A stretch of DNA of 64,000 bases from Botryosphaeria dothidea (Eukaryota > Ascomycota > Dothideomycetes > Botryosphaeriales > Botryosphaeriaceae). Position numbers and translations under genes: made by a program. Each line of letters starts with the position of its first letter. Within the stretch, counting starts at the first letter, position 1. Below the pieces are notes generated by a model that was given only the letters and a program-made list of their open reading frames with translations, was not told where the DNA came from and made no database searches. Positions 1-13,531 of the stretch are shown piece by piece. The stretch covers positions 1,116,001 through 1,180,000 of the forward strand of contig WWBZ02000040.1 of NCBI GenBank assembly GCA_011503125.2. Direction: 5' to 3'.

Positions 1-106
1 CATACGGACCGTCAGTGTAGGGTATTAAATTGGGACAGTGGTGAAAGTCTTGGCGAGTGCGCACGTAAGCGACTTTTCTCCTTGCACCGGCCAAGCCAAT
101 TCTTAC

Positions 107-512
107 AATATTTCACTGCGTGGTCAATCACCGGGCTGCTCTCCACTGGAAGAGCATTGAAGGGATCAGCTCGGTCTGTCGGGACACCCCAGATGGTGCC
201 GGTGTCCAAAAGCCGGGCGGAGGAGGCCCCCTGACTTTGCGGCGCTCCCCGGGCAGCGACAGCCAGCTCTTTCGCTCGGTTGCGGCGTTTTTCCTCGTGT
301 TTGCGAAGCATCACATGGCTGCGGATATCGGTGTTAGCGATGCGGCCTCTCTTTCCGCGCCTGGGCGAGTCCTTTCCCGAATGGACTTCGACAAAAAGGA
401 AGGGCATCCGTGAAGGCGGTGAGGGCTGGGAGACTTGAAAGTCGGGCGGGGCTCTGCGCGAAGACGGCGGAAGAGTGTTTGGCTGGAGTGGTCTCTGCTG
501 CGAAGCTGACAT
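107..512 (-). CDS. N-terminal exon of a fungal transcription-factor-like protein (PF11951 type), cut by the window edge
   Basis: Only the first exon is visible. It begins at an ATG at 510-512 and runs leftwards. After a Pro/Ser-rich N-terminus of about 35 residues comes a stretch of the form MPFLFVEVHSG, then a basic segment (IRSHVMLRKHEEKRRNR). That order of an FLFV core followed by R-x-H-V-M and a basic tail is the usual N-terminus of the large fungal family annotated as fungal-specific transcription factor PF11951. Further on, DPFNALPVESSPVIDHAVKY resembles the start of the family's helical regulatory region. A GTAAGA donor (complement of 101-106) ends the exon; reading through it gives a stop at 12-14. 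The rest of the gene lies beyond base 1. The family name is inferred from pattern, since no DNA-binding domain is visible. Confidence 0.6.
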
Positions 513-3114
513 GATGGGCGGTCCTCATTGAGATGATTGAGTGTACAAGCAGTTCCCCGCTTCGCTGGACCAGTTGTGCGGCGTGCATCCTCAGCCTCAT
601 GAGGGCCCCGCTGCCAAGGATTACATACCTGCGGATCAATTCACTGCTCGCGTATCGGCGAATCAGATCGTTCTCCAGGATGCTCATGCTAGATAAGGAC
701 AATGAATTGTACTCCAAAGGAATCACTGATGTGTCTTGTATGATATCTTAAGTCGGCTGGTAGTTTCCTGTAGAGCAATACATCTTGTAACGCCTTGACT
801 GCTGATGCTTCCGCTCCCGAGGAACCCGACGACGAGGCTCTATAGCACCATACGACAAAACCAGAAGCTTCCCTGAAACACTGGCATTCCTCAAAGATGT
901 ACTTGAAAGAATCACTCTCTTGAGTGAGTGCTGTAAATATGGTAGGTGTATCTTGCATTCTAAGTTTCAAGACTAAGGTCGATATGATACGAGACAGCAG
1001 AGCTCAATACTCATGCCTAATGTCGGACAGCGGCCCTTCTGATGACGACTCGCTATACCGTGATGGGAATGAGGCGGCTAAATTTTGCTCTCCACTTGAT
1101 AAAAAGCACAAGGTTGAGCCATCCGGCCCGTTTGAGCAAGAGCACTTCAGTCACAGCCCACCGCTGATGAGGGACCGAGAGACGGAAAATGCCTCAAACT
1201 ATTGTAAGCAATGACCTTACGATCGCCCCACCGGTGAGTAGGCCTGTCATTGTGGTGTTGGCTCGGATCACACCTGAAACCCGACCACATTGTGAGTTTG
1301 ACGCTCTGCGGACTGGTCGCCGAGAGGTCCTTAAAATAATGAGGCCGGGAAGGTTCTTATCAAGCTCAGTCGTAGCCAGACGGCGAAGACCGCGAGCATA
1401 GAGCTGGAGCTCTTGGTCTGTGGAAAGAGAAGGGCCAGAAGTTGTCGCGAGGGAGAACGATCGCCCCGGCAACTTGGTCGGCTTCATCAGCACGGCTTTG
1501 TGGCTACCACGAGAAGAACAGCCGGCAATTGTGCTTGGGGTTGTACATGTAAGGCTGTGTTTTTTCCTGCAGCGCCCTTGCGACATCTACGTGTATGATC
1601 CCAGTGGGTATGCGGAGGGAAGGAGCAGCGCCGGCTTTCGTTGATGGGTACAAGTTGATGGACGACTGGATGAAAGAGGAATAGACGATTATCCAGACCG
1701 TTCTTCGGCTTGGCAGCAGCAGCGAGAAGTTGGCTTTTTCTTTCTGTAGTGAGACCCATGGAAGATAAGAGGTGTGTGAAGCAGCTGATGCATGTGTTAT
1801 CTATCCTGTTGAAGAGTAGAGGTACCGTCGACCTTGCCTGTTGCCGCGAATACACTTTCGATGTTGAAATGGAAGATGGCTGTAGCATCGCGCAGACTGG
1901 ACTATTGGATTGAAACGTTTCTGGGCTGTTCCCTTCTTCTAGACCAACTCCGCTATGTCGCTGAGTCGGTGACGTCACCGGGGTCGGGTAGCTGGACATG
2001 TTTCTCGGTCCCGGGAATATAAAGTTCGGGTGCTTTGTCCCGACTTGTGCGAGTCAAGGTAATCAAACACGCGTGCGAATTCTCGACTCATTGGACAGAC
2101 TACTCGAATTCTGGAGCATGTTCTGGCCGATGAGCGCGGAGTGAGGTTTATCATACGCATCGTATCAGTTCGGGATCCTTATCGCAGCCCCTCGGACGGC
2201 AGGCCCGATCAGCAGCGTCTTGGCCAAGCTTTCGGACCCAGCTATGGCGAATCTGGGGATACAGCCGCTCTGGACCCGTGTCTTGATGGCATTTTGGTGG
2301 AGAACCCGGGAACTGTGGAGGCGACGCTGCCGTTGTTTCCGTCTTGATATTCCCGCCGCAAGATCACCCGGCGCACGTGGCGACAGCGTGTTGGCCATCT
2401 ACCACCGTTCCATGAGACACAATAATTCCCTCGACTCATGTGTGGCTGAGCTACTCGATGACTACGATGGTAGTAGAGGCAGTTGTCATGGTGTTGATGG
2501 CGTGGGCCAGAAAGTATAGCGCAAACAGCGGCAGTTCGCTTGTCACTCCCGTCGCAACCAAAACTCAACCCTCATTCCCACGTATCGGTCACGCCAGACG
2601 CGACAGCAAGCTCGAAGCTCTGAGCTTGCTATATCTGGTTCCAAAACCATGGAGACGGCCCTTCTCATGCCGCTCAATCGCGCCGGTCGCAGCTCTAATG
2701 CAGGGCCGATCCCGAGGAACCTTGAGCCTGTTTCACAACACGTTTTTTAACTGACTGCTGCAAAAACTAATCGCTGTTTCCCGGTAGCTCGTCAGCGTTT
2801 AATGTCCCCTTGCATGATTCATTCGGCAAACTTGGCGACAGATAAGAACCTGCCTGCCGCACATTTCCACTGCAGTTTGAGATGTGGACCAGATACCGAA
2901 AGTGGGATGGAATGAGGAGGCGTTTGGTTGGATCACCGTTATCTGCACCGCATGGGAACTCGCATGCCTATCTCCGGTCCACCCCAAGCTTCTTGCTACT
3001 ATATTACAACCCGTGGTGTTGTCATTGCGCATGAAGTTGCAGCTTCGACACTTTTTCCAACATCCTCTCTTCTCCTCTCACCATCCTTCCCTCTCCCACC
3101 TCTCACCTCCAGCC
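513..3114. other. 2.6-kb stretch with no recognisable gene
   Basis: Open frames of up to 170 codons occur on the minus strand (1194-1586 and 1487-1999). They overlap each other, show no domain I recognise and lack a convincing exon structure. The last roughly 70 bases before the permease start are C/T-rich (tctcctctcaccatcc-like), as expected of a fungal core promoter and 5' leader. Confidence 0.4.
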
Positions 3115-4728
3115 ATGTCGGAGAAAAAGTCCAGTCTCGACATTGCATCCACACCACCTGACCATGGTGTTGGGGATTCCGAAGCCGTGATTTACGACAA
3201 GGAGGCCGAGAATGATTTCGAAGTCTTCAAGAAAGGCGTGGGTGTCGATTTCAGGACTGTCGGATGGGTAAGCTCTTCCAATTCCGCACTCCAGACTACA
3301 TTTCCGACTCAATTGATTCACAGGTAAAAGCCACCGTCATTTTCCTGAAGGTCATCTTCGCTACCGGCGTCCTATCCATCCCCACGGCCATGTACAGCCT
3401 AGGTGCTGTCGGCGGAGCATTATCAGTCATCGGCTGGGGCGCTCTAAACACCTACACGGCCGTCATCCAAGGCAACTTCCGCAACAAGCACGCGCACTGC
3501 CACTCCATCGCCGACATGGCCGAGCACGTCGGCGGCATCGTCTGGAAAGAATTTACCGGCTTCCTCTTCATCGTCGCGTGAGTCCATCCCTCCACCATGA
3601 ACCCCAACACCACACCCGCCCACCAAAACGCCCCCGACTAACGCCCTCCCCCCCCCCTCCCCGCGCACAGCTACGTCCTCTGCTCCGGCTCCGGCATCAT
3701 CGGCGTCTCCACCGGCCTCAACGCCCTCTCCACCCACGCCGCCTGCACCAACTGGTGGGCCTTCCTCGCGACCTGCGTCATCTGCGCCGCGGCGTCCGTC
3801 CGCAAGTTCGAGAAGGTCGCCTGGCTGACCTGGGCCGGCTTCGCCTCCATCTTCATCGCCGTCCTAATCATCGTCATCGCCGTCACGACGCGCGACCGCC
3901 CCGCCGCGGCCCCGCAGTCCGGCCCCTACGAGCTCGGCTACCACGCCATCGCGTACCCGTCCTTCGCCGCGGGCATGGTAGCGAGCGCGACGATCTTCGT
4001 CAGCTCCGCCGGCACGAGCGCGTTTCTGCCCGTCATCTCGGAGATGCGGGAGCCGCGCGATTTCAAGCGCGCGCTGTACGTGTGCATGGGCTTGGTGACG
4101 GCGGCGTACCTGGCGTTCTCGCTGGTCGTGTATCGGTGGTGCGGGCAGTGGGTGGCGTCGCCCTCGCTCGGGTCGGCGGGCCCGACGGTCAAGAAGGTGG
4201 CGTACGGGATCGGTCTGTTGGGCCTGATCGTGTCGGCGTGCTTGTACCTGCACGTCGCCGCCAAGTACGTGTTCGTCAGGATTCTGCGCAACTCGCGGCA
4301 CCTGCAGGCGAATAGCGCCGTGCATTGGGGGACGTGGCTGGGGTGCGTGTTTGGCTTGGGCGCGGTGTCGTTTATTCTCGCGCAGAGCATCCCCATTTTT
4401 AACTATTTGTTGGCGCTGACGGGGACAATCTGCTTTGCGCCGTTGGCGATCAGCTTGCCGGGTTGGTTGTGGCTGTTTGATCATGGGAGTTGGAGGAGGG
4501 GGACGCTCGTGCAGATGGTGTGTTATTGGTTCCATTGGTTTTTGGTGGTGCTGGGACTGTTCTTTTTGGGTGGCGGCACGTATGGTGTTGTGCAGGAGAT
4601 TATCGATGCGTATGCCAGCGGGCTGATTGGTAAGTGCTTTCCCGGGCGGGTTGACGAGAAATGGAGGACTGACAATATTCTCTGCAGGCTCGGCGTTCTC
4701 CTGCGCAGACAACTCTGGGTCGACGTAA
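3115..4728 (+). CDS. Neutral amino acid permease, mtr-like (Aa_trans family)
   Basis: Predicted plasma-membrane amino acid transporter of the Aa_trans/AAAP family, closest in look to Neurospora mtr. Exons are 3115-3267, 3324-3577, 3671-4629 and 4688-4728, all with GT-AG borders, giving 468 residues. An acidic hydrophilic N-terminus of about 50 residues precedes FRTVGW and the first membrane segment (KATVIFLKVIFATGVLSIP). About 10-11 hydrophobic segments follow, including WLTWAGFASIFIAVLIIVIA and the last near WFHWFLVVLGLFFLGGG. The final exon encodes only a 13-residue tail. The start is the first ATG after a pyrimidine-rich leader and gives the usual family N-terminus. The next gene downstream is a Zn2Cys6 regulator about 0.8 kb away; no functional link is shown. 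No lesion was seen. Confidence 0.9.
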
Positions 4729-5541
4729 ATGAAGATGAGGGAAGAAAGTCGGGGCATTCAATTCGATGAGATGCACCGCAGTGATGTTGTAAGGATGACT
4801 GATGAAATAATAACGCAACGTTCGATGCTTGTCCGTCTCGATCTCAGCCCTTGCATCCCATTGTGGGCGGATATGATCTCCACGAACCATGCATAGGGCT
4901 CCGCAGCTGATTTTTAGGGCCGAATACGATATTCCTCTTAGCAGATCAGACCGAGATCCAATCAAGACTGCTATAAGGTCTGAATCACTCTTCCCAGAAA
5001 GTTCATTACTAGGAATGTAGTATATTTAAACCCGGATAGATGCTGACTCCTTATGAAGGATTGTTATATTGTATATGGGTGACTATGGAATGATTCATAT
5101 AACAATTACGGTGTTCCTTTACTCGCTGAACTACTGAAAAACACGTAATTTTCTTCCCCGCATTCTTACTGCCTCCGCATCCCCCGCATTTGTGTTCCTT
5201 ATAAGCTAATAGCTGCCGTCGCAAAATCTCAACTCCATCCTCAAATCCATTTGCAGATATACTCATTGACGGGCGCACGTTTAAGCAAATGGTTGCGCAT
5301 GAGTCTACACCGAACTTCTGCTGCGCCATCTGCCCATCGACCTTCACCCGCTTGTCCTGCTTGCCACGCCACCAGCTCTCCCGTATGCCCCGTTGACCTC
5401 TGGCCTCAGCTTCCGTGATGCTAATTATCTGGCCCATGCAGACAGCAGCGACCGGCCGTGGCGTTGTGCATTCTGCAACCGGTCCTTTAAAAGAAGGTAC
5501 GCCAATACAGCAGGCTTGTCTGTCGCTGTAGGTGAACTCTG
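4729..5541. other. Intergenic, permease 3' end to regulator 5' end
   Basis: No coding pattern was found. The first 350 bases are AT-rich, as expected of a 3' flank. A minus-strand frame at 5051-5437 has no recognisable domain. Confidence 0.5.
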
Positions 5542-7853
5542 ATGGGAAACATCCAGGGACGCGCTAGGCCGCCACTCGCAAACCTGCCGGTCAAGACTGA
5601 GCTCCGGGTCTTTGGTGCCGGCGCTAGCACGTTCTCAGAGAGGGAAGAAGAGACGGGCGTGCAAGAGATGTCATCGGCTAAAACGGGCCTGTGACCTCGG
5701 TGTTCCCTGCGGGGCTTGTGAGGAAAAGGCGTTGGAGTGTTCGTACACTTCCCTGCGGGAGATAGACGTTGATAGTCCCGGAGAACAAGGCTGGACCGTA
5801 GGACCGATTACTCCTGACTGCAACACTCCCATTGCTGTAGGGTCCAGCGAAGTATCTGGATGTCGAAGCTTGATTGACACGGACCAGTCAGAGGATGATC
5901 ACGCTTTGGCTTCGGAAATGCTGACAGGACACTCAGCAACAGACGCAGAGACACCCGCGTCTTCCTTTCAGCTCGCTTTGCACCCATGGCTTCATGAACA
6001 CGCCGAAAATCTCCTTGTATCGTCAAAGACAACTCTGGTCGACAACCCGTCCTTCCTCCTGACCTTCACCAGCACCACTGGTTTTGTCGAGTCTTTTGAA
6101 TGCGGCTCCACCATCGACAGGACCCTCATCCAGTCAGCGTATCTGTCCAAAATCGAGGAGTCAGCCGTAAGACTCTCCGAAGACCCAGCAGGAACTGCCG
6201 TTCCCTCTACCTACCCGGAACAAGATGCTTTTGCATTCAACGACCGTGCCCTGGCATTCCTGCTCAGCGGTGTACCGTGGCCAGGATGGCAAGGCGAGCT
6301 CTGCGCACTCGATTCTAAGGATGCACACGGCGTGTCGGATTTCTTCGTTGAGCGAGAAATACCGTGTCCCTCCATCGCCAGCATGCCGCCCCAAGCCGAA
6401 TTCGACGCCCTCTCCGGTAAATCGGCCGACATCGTAGCTATCTTGAGAACAACGCCTCGTCGACATGGCGAACAAGGCGTAACTTCGCGGTCGACGTGTC
6501 TTGATCATGACTGCACCCGCTTCTTCAGCCCTCTCAATCTCGGCAGGTTTCTTGCGTTATTCTGGAGCAGCTGGTATCCGAACTGCCCGATCGTGCATCG
6601 CCCAACGTTCCTGGTGTCGTCAGTGTCGGCTGAGTTGATTGCTGCGGTGGTGGTTATTGGGCTGTGCTTATCGCCCGATGATGGGGATGGAGCGGCTGCG
6701 AGGGTGTGGTTTGATGGTATCGAGCGGATGGTGTTTGGTCGGAGAGAATTCTCCGAGGACCTGGTCGTGGCAGCGGATGAAGATACGAAACTCTGGTATG
6801 ACCGGCTTGAAGCGCTGCAGGCGGCGTATTTTGTGTGCCTTTATCAGTCGTGGGAGGGCTCGAAGTTTAGCAGACAGAGAGCAAGGCGACAAAGATACAC
6901 TCAAGTAATTGCAGTAAGTCCCCTCCACGTTATTTTACGCCATGCCTCGACCTTAAAATCTTCATCGTCAATTACCAACAAGATTCACTGCAGCTTTCGA
7001 GAAGCCTGATTCCTCACTGCAGCACCCGAGGTATCCACCACAACCCCCCAGAATCCGAATCCGGCTGGCGGCGCTTCATAGTCTGCGAGCAGTTCATCAG
7101 GTAGAGACCGACACACGACAAAACCTCCCCTGCTCCTCACTTCTAACTCTTCCCAACAGGACCATCACATACGTCTTCCTTCTCGACTGCGGCTACGCCA
7201 TCTTCCACAACACCCCTCCACGCATGTCAATCGCCGAGCTCTCCGTTCCCCTCACCTGCCACGAACGCCTCTTCCGCGCCCCCTCCGCCGCCGCTTTCGT
7301 CCAAGAACTCAACTCCCTCCCCACAGCGGCCGCCCACGCCCCCCAAATGCCCCTGGACGCCGCCATCGCGCACATCTGCGCCCCGCGCCTGAGCGCCGCG
7401 CTGCTCGGCGCCTTCGCGGCACTGCCCACGCTCGGCCTGTTCGCCCTCGCGTCGGCCTTCCACGCGCTGATCCACCACCTCCACGCGCTGCCGCCGGGCT
7501 GCGCAGACGCCGCCGCCAGCGCGCCCATCGTCCGCGGCCTCCGCAACTGGCGCGCCGTCTGGGCGGCGCGGACGCAGCTGGGGCCGGTGGAGGAGGAGGA
7601 GGAGGAGGAGGAGGATGCGGGCGCGGCGGCGGAGCGGGCGTGGCGGAGGACCGGGTTCGTGCGGCATGCGCCCGAGTTCTGGCGGCTGGCGTGCATCATG
7701 GTGCGGAGGGCCGAGTGGGGAGAGGGTGCGGTGGTGGTGGGCGAGAGCGAGAAAGCGGAGAGACGGGCGGAGCTGCGTGGCTACGATGAGGCTGACATGG
7801 GACAGGTGCACCGGCTGATCAGGCGGTTTCAAGACATGGCGTTGGATATTTAG
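5542..7853 (+). CDS. Zn2Cys6 transcription factor with fungal regulatory domain
   Basis: Probable nuclear regulator. The zinc cluster is complete, with spacing C-x2-C-x6-C-x5-C-x2-C-x6-C (CKRCHRLKRACDLGVPCGAC, then C). The main frame has no ATG before the cluster. I infer a first exon 5542-5589 starting at ATG 5542, spliced over 5590-5638 (GT-AG, 49 nt) onto RGKKRRAC. Other exons are 5639-6913, 6994-7100 and 7160-7853, giving about 707 residues. The C-terminal half has the Fungal_trans-like stretch TYVFLLDCGYAIFHNTPPRM followed by SIAELSVPLTCHERLF. A Glu run (7592-7613) sits in a variable loop. It lies beside the broken P450 and VAO genes, and a copy of their promoter motif lies just past its stop, which suggests it controlled them. 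The first exon is the uncertain part. Confidence 0.8.
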
Positions 7854-8316
7854 GGTGTTCGAAGGAGACTGATGAAAGGGGATCGATGGGTTGCGTTTTG
7901 TAAAGGCATGCATGTAAAGATACGGGTTCCGGCTTGCTACACCTAGCATGAGCGGTTGAATAAAGGTGTGCGGTTGGAAATGGTCAAACTTAAGCGGCTA
8001 TGTGATGCGGGGGTGGTGAAAATGCCGGTGGCACCTCACTCACGCCCGGGAAAATAACCACTCAACCGAAATCACAGCCTCCTACTATGCCACAACCGGA
8101 TCGACGCATATTTTCCAAAGTGCATAGGCTCCTCAGATTATCGCGAAGCCAAGGCAAAAAAAAAAAAAAAAAACACGTCTCTATTGCGGATTATCAACAC
8201 TGGGATGTACTGGTCAACGGAGGTCACGTCCACCCGAAAGATGGATGCGAAAGCACGTACCAACGAAACAGCAATGCCAGAATTTCCTCGCGATGGCTTT
8301 TTTTTTTTTTTTTGCT
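7854..8316. other. Convergent intergenic region with A/T homopolymers
   Basis: This lies between the 3' ends of the regulator and the P450 relic. It contains an A18 run (8156-8173), a T16 run (8298-8313) and one copy of the GTGAAAATGCCGGTGG motif at 8016. No gene was seen. Confidence 0.6.
8016..8031 (+). promoter_or_regulatory. Copy of the GTGAAAATGCCGGTGG motif
   Basis: This is an exact 16-base match to the copy at 9756-9771 in the P450/VAO promoter. The sequence contains CCGG, compatible with the CGG half-sites bound by Zn2Cys6 proteins. That it is a binding site is inferred from repetition and location. Confidence 0.45.
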
Positions 8317-9468
8317 TCAGCACTGATCTACTATCTGAGCCACATCCCTCGGCTTCAGACGGATCCAAAAATTTGACTGCATGGAGAACCACTGCGTTTT
8401 CGTCTCCCGAGGCGTTTCGGGATTGACCAGCTCGGCGTCCAAGTGGCGGAGGAATTGAGCCGTGAATTTGAACACCTCTACGGTAGCCGAGTTCTTCCCC
8501 ACACAGCTCCGGCTCCCCATGCCGAACTACAAGTTCTTATTCGGTCAGCAGGTGTCAACGGAGGGCGGGAGGGATAACTTGCCGTCGTCAGCAGGCTGGT
8601 CCTATGTCTAATTTTCTCTTCATCCTCCACGCTGGAAGCAATCCACCGCTCCGGCCTGACAGCTGCCCCGGCACGTTGCCCATGTTGGCCATGGGGTAGA
8701 AGCCGGCGTGGATGGAGGCGATCACGCCGTCGACGTCGCGCCCCTGCTCGACGAAGCCGGTGCGGCCGCCCAGCGCCAGCTGGCCGACGACGTCGAACGC
8801 GAAGTACTGCGCCCACAGGTACAGCGGGGTCGGTTCCTCGTTGCGCGCGAGCGTGCGCAGCCGGTGCCACAGCGCGTCGGCGACGTCTCGCACCAGCGGC
8901 TTCATGGCGAGGATCGAGGTCATGGAGTAGGCGCTCGAGACGCGGGAGCGCAGGTGCCGGTGCTGCTTGATGTCTGTGGCGGCGAAGAGGCTGACGGTCA
9001 TGTTGGGGATGATCCATGTGTCGTACCAGCGTGTCTGATGCTCGAGTGTCAGCCGATGTCCCAACAAAGGGAGGCAGGAGGGGCTCGAGCCTTCTGGATT
9101 TGCTTCCCGTGCCCGTAGAGGCTCTTCAGCGCGGCCTCGTCCACGAAACTGATCTCGTTCGGAGCGATGCGCACTACGGGACCATATTGGCGGTGGAGCT
9201 TGAGCAAGTCCGAGTGCCAGGTGCCGCGAAAGTACCGATAGTTCCTCCATATCTGGCTACGTTTGGCGAGTCGCGGTCCCGGGACGTTCCGGAGAGGGTG
9301 GATGAAGACGAGCTGTAGAGTGTGTAGAAAGTAAAGGGAGAGGAAGATCAGAGCGAAGGCCCGAAGGAGGTTGACACGTCCGGTGGCGTTACGCAGCACG
9401 TCGTACAAGAATTTGAGATTGAATGGTAGGCACTGGTCAAAGAATGGAATGCTTGTTAAGGATATCAT
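8317..9468 (-). pseudogene. Cytochrome P450, internally deleted
   Basis: The ATG at 9466-9468 opens a frame with a membrane anchor (LLRAFALIFLSLYFLHTLQL), the proline hinge NVPGPRLAKRSQ and YGPVVRIAPNEISF. All are typical of microsomal fungal P450s. The frame continues as RWYDTWIIPNM and TDIKQHRHLRSRVSSAYS after a gap that would need a weak GC-AG intron. It then covers WAQYFAFDVVGQLALGG up to NMGNVPGQL. About 130 bases later the sequence jumps to the heme-binding loop FGMGSRSCVGKNSA (near 8480-8525, behind a TAG acceptor) and the C-terminus. The I-helix, the ExxR K-helix and the segment between them are missing: several hundred bases of expected coding sequence. The remaining parts are collinear, so one internal deletion explains the loss. 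It is divergent from the VAO relic and shares its promoter. Confidence 0.85.
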
Positions 9469-10029
9469 TGTTGTCGTAGGAGTGCTTCGAAGGTTTACGA
9501 AAGCCAGTATGGGATGAATTTTTGATACATATTTATATTTGGGGATATGGTACTTGTCGGCACTGCATTGGAAGAGATTCTGCCACAGAAATGGTACAAC
9601 ATGGGCCATTGGACGTTGATTTTCGAGCGGGGATCAGGAAACCACGCACCGGCATAGCACCACACTGCAACTATTTTTCTTACAATAGTCAGATTCGAGC
9701 TGGTCCGGGCATTTTGTGGGGAAGTCAAAGTGCCGGTGCAGCACTTGTGGGGGAGGTGAAAATGCCGGTGGGGCTTGGGATCGGCTGGATGCCGTGGCTC
9801 TACTTCCGAAACCTTCGCGAGGGTAGTGAAAATACCGATCGTGACGCAACAAGGTTCCTTCCGAGAAGATTGCGGACCTGCGCGGGGTATTCCCTTGACT
9901 TCCGGCGAGCAGTCGTGTGTCGGATCGCTATAAGGCTTAAATAGCTGCCGGGCTCTGCAAACAGTATTTCGAATCCACTGATGCCCGGTGCCTTTCTTGT
10001 CGTTCTTACTTCTCACCAACACCAGCAAA
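9469..10029. promoter_or_regulatory. Bidirectional promoter between the P450 and VAO relics
   Basis: This 561-bp divergent intergenic region contains several copies of a TGCCGGTG-core motif (listed separately). It also has a TATA-like ctataagg near 9928 followed by cttaaata, about 100 bases before the VAO start codon. Confidence 0.5.
9647..9840. promoter_or_regulatory. Cluster of TGCCGGTG-core motifs
   Basis: Four related sites occur in under 200 bases. One is inverted (CACCGGCA at 9647-9654). The direct copies are GTCAAAGTGCCGGTG at 9724-9738, GTGAAAATGCCGGTGG at 9756-9771 and the degenerate GTGAAAATACCGATC at 9826-9840. With the copy at 8016 this makes five sites in the locus. They probably mark an operator of a pathway-specific zinc-cluster protein, most simply the one encoded at 5542-7853. 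Confidence 0.5.
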
Positions 10030-11972
<1,943 letters not shown>

Positions 11973-12349
11973 AGCGTATTTGGTTAGCATAGAGCCATGG
12001 CATGCTTAACGGAGGTTTAAACATGTTCTCAATCAAATGACCAAGTGGAACGGCGGGGCTCTTGCTCTAAGGATCCAAAGCCGTGGGGTTTCCTTAGGTG
12101 GGTACAAGAAGAGGGCGAAAACGAAGTAAGAGATAACGTGACTAAGCGCTATAGGTGCGGAGGTCATGTTACTAGTATAGTTAAATACTTTACATGTGCG
12201 AACTATAGCTCCATTTCCAATGTGTACACGAGATCATCTACTAAAAGTGACAACGAATGTGTCCAAAAAGATGTAAAAATAAAAAAATAAAAAATAAAAG
12301 AGACCATGCAACGCAAATGCAAACAGACCGAAACACTACTCACCCCTCA
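11973..12349. other. Intergenic 3' flanks
   Basis: This is AT-rich sequence with an A-rich patch near 12280-12300, between two convergent genes. No gene was seen. Confidence 0.5.
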
Positions 12350-13531
12350 CTACCGCGCCGCCTCCGCCTTCTCTTTCTGCGCCAACCACGTCGCAACCAT
12401 GGCCTTGATCAACTCGACCGTAATCTCCGTCCCCCTCTCGACATCCCTCCCCTCCGGACAGGCCGGCACGTGCAAGAACAACACCGGCCTTTCCACCCCT
12501 CCCTCCTCTTCCTTCTCCCTCTCCCTCTCCCAGAACCACGCCAAACTGTTGTAATAAATAAACCCGCACAAATAACTCCCCACATCATCACTCGGCCGCA
12601 CCTCGACCACATCCTGCCCTTTCACCACCCCCCCCCCTCCCCCCGCCGCCGACGGCACCCCCTCCATCCCCTCCCCACCAGTCCCCACGCCCCTCCCCCT
12701 CCGCACATCCCTCGCGCTCGCCCCCGGCCCGACCACGCCCTCGAGCCCCTCACACGCGTCCCGCCACCGCGCCCACACGCCCTCGAACAGCAAGCCCGTC
12801 TCGAGGTGCTCGGGCGCGCCGCGCCAGGCGTGGTCGCTCTCGCGGGCGGTCCAGCGGCGGCCGTCGACGTCGGCGTTGCGGTCGTAGCCGTGCTTGGCGG
12901 AGGACTTTTCGATGGCGAAGAAGGCGCGGCCGGCGGCGAGGCCGATGTGGAGGACGAGGTCGGGGCGGGCGGAGGAGAGGAGCTTGGGGACGGCGGCGTG
13001 GGTGGGGTGATAGGCGACGGCTAGGGGGGCGGAGGGGGTGGTGAGGGTGATGCGGGTGGTGGTTGTCTTGGGCGGCGAGGAAGGGGAGGGGGAGGGGGTT
13101 TTGGTGGTGAGGGTGAGGGAGGCCGGGAGGGCTTTGGCGATTTCGTGGGAGGGGTTGATGGGGAATTGTTTGAGGAAGGGCTGGGGGTCGTGTTTAGCCG
13201 TTGTGTTTTGTCTTTTTTGGGGGAGCTGAAGGGGGTGTGGATGAATGACGTATGTCTCGGCTCTGGTTTTCTTTCTTCGCTTCATGTTGCTTCTTGCTGC
13301 AATGGGAACGCAGATTTTTGAGAAGGACACGAGAGACGTGGTCAAGTGTTGGGTGAACTTAGGGCCGATCCCGGTGTCGCGGGAAAGCCGGTCAAGATCG
13401 GAGATAAGAAGAAAAGATCAAAGACTTACACCAAAACCGGTGACTAGGACAGTGACTTCATTCTCGGGTGGTTGTGAGTCTGGATGTGCGGGCCGGGCAG
13501 TTTCGGCATCCGGAGCTCTGATATCGCCCAT
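12350..13531 (-). CDS. Pyroglutamyl-peptidase I-like cysteine peptidase (family C15)
   Basis: Predicted cytosolic peptidase removing N-terminal pyroglutamate. Exon 1 (13430-13531) encodes 34 residues ending VTVLVTGFG, the family's N-terminal strand. A 249-nt GT-AG intron (13181-13429) is followed by exon 2 (12350-13180), which resumes PFLKQFPINPSHEIAKALP, for 310 residues. The catalytic Glu fits FFAIEKSS, the Cys fits SDDVGSYLCGFIYYNS and the His fits VLFLHVP, so the triad is kept. Low-complexity inserts (Ser/Thr/Pro after KALP, and a Gly-rich loop before the Cys) make it longer than bacterial enzymes, which is usual in moulds. The long intron is the least certain part. It is divergent from the FAD monooxygenase at 14600. 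Confidence 0.82.

Noticed and set aside
1194..1999. Minus-strand frames of 130 and 170 codons
   Set aside because: No domain, overlapping one another and no plausible joint exon structure.
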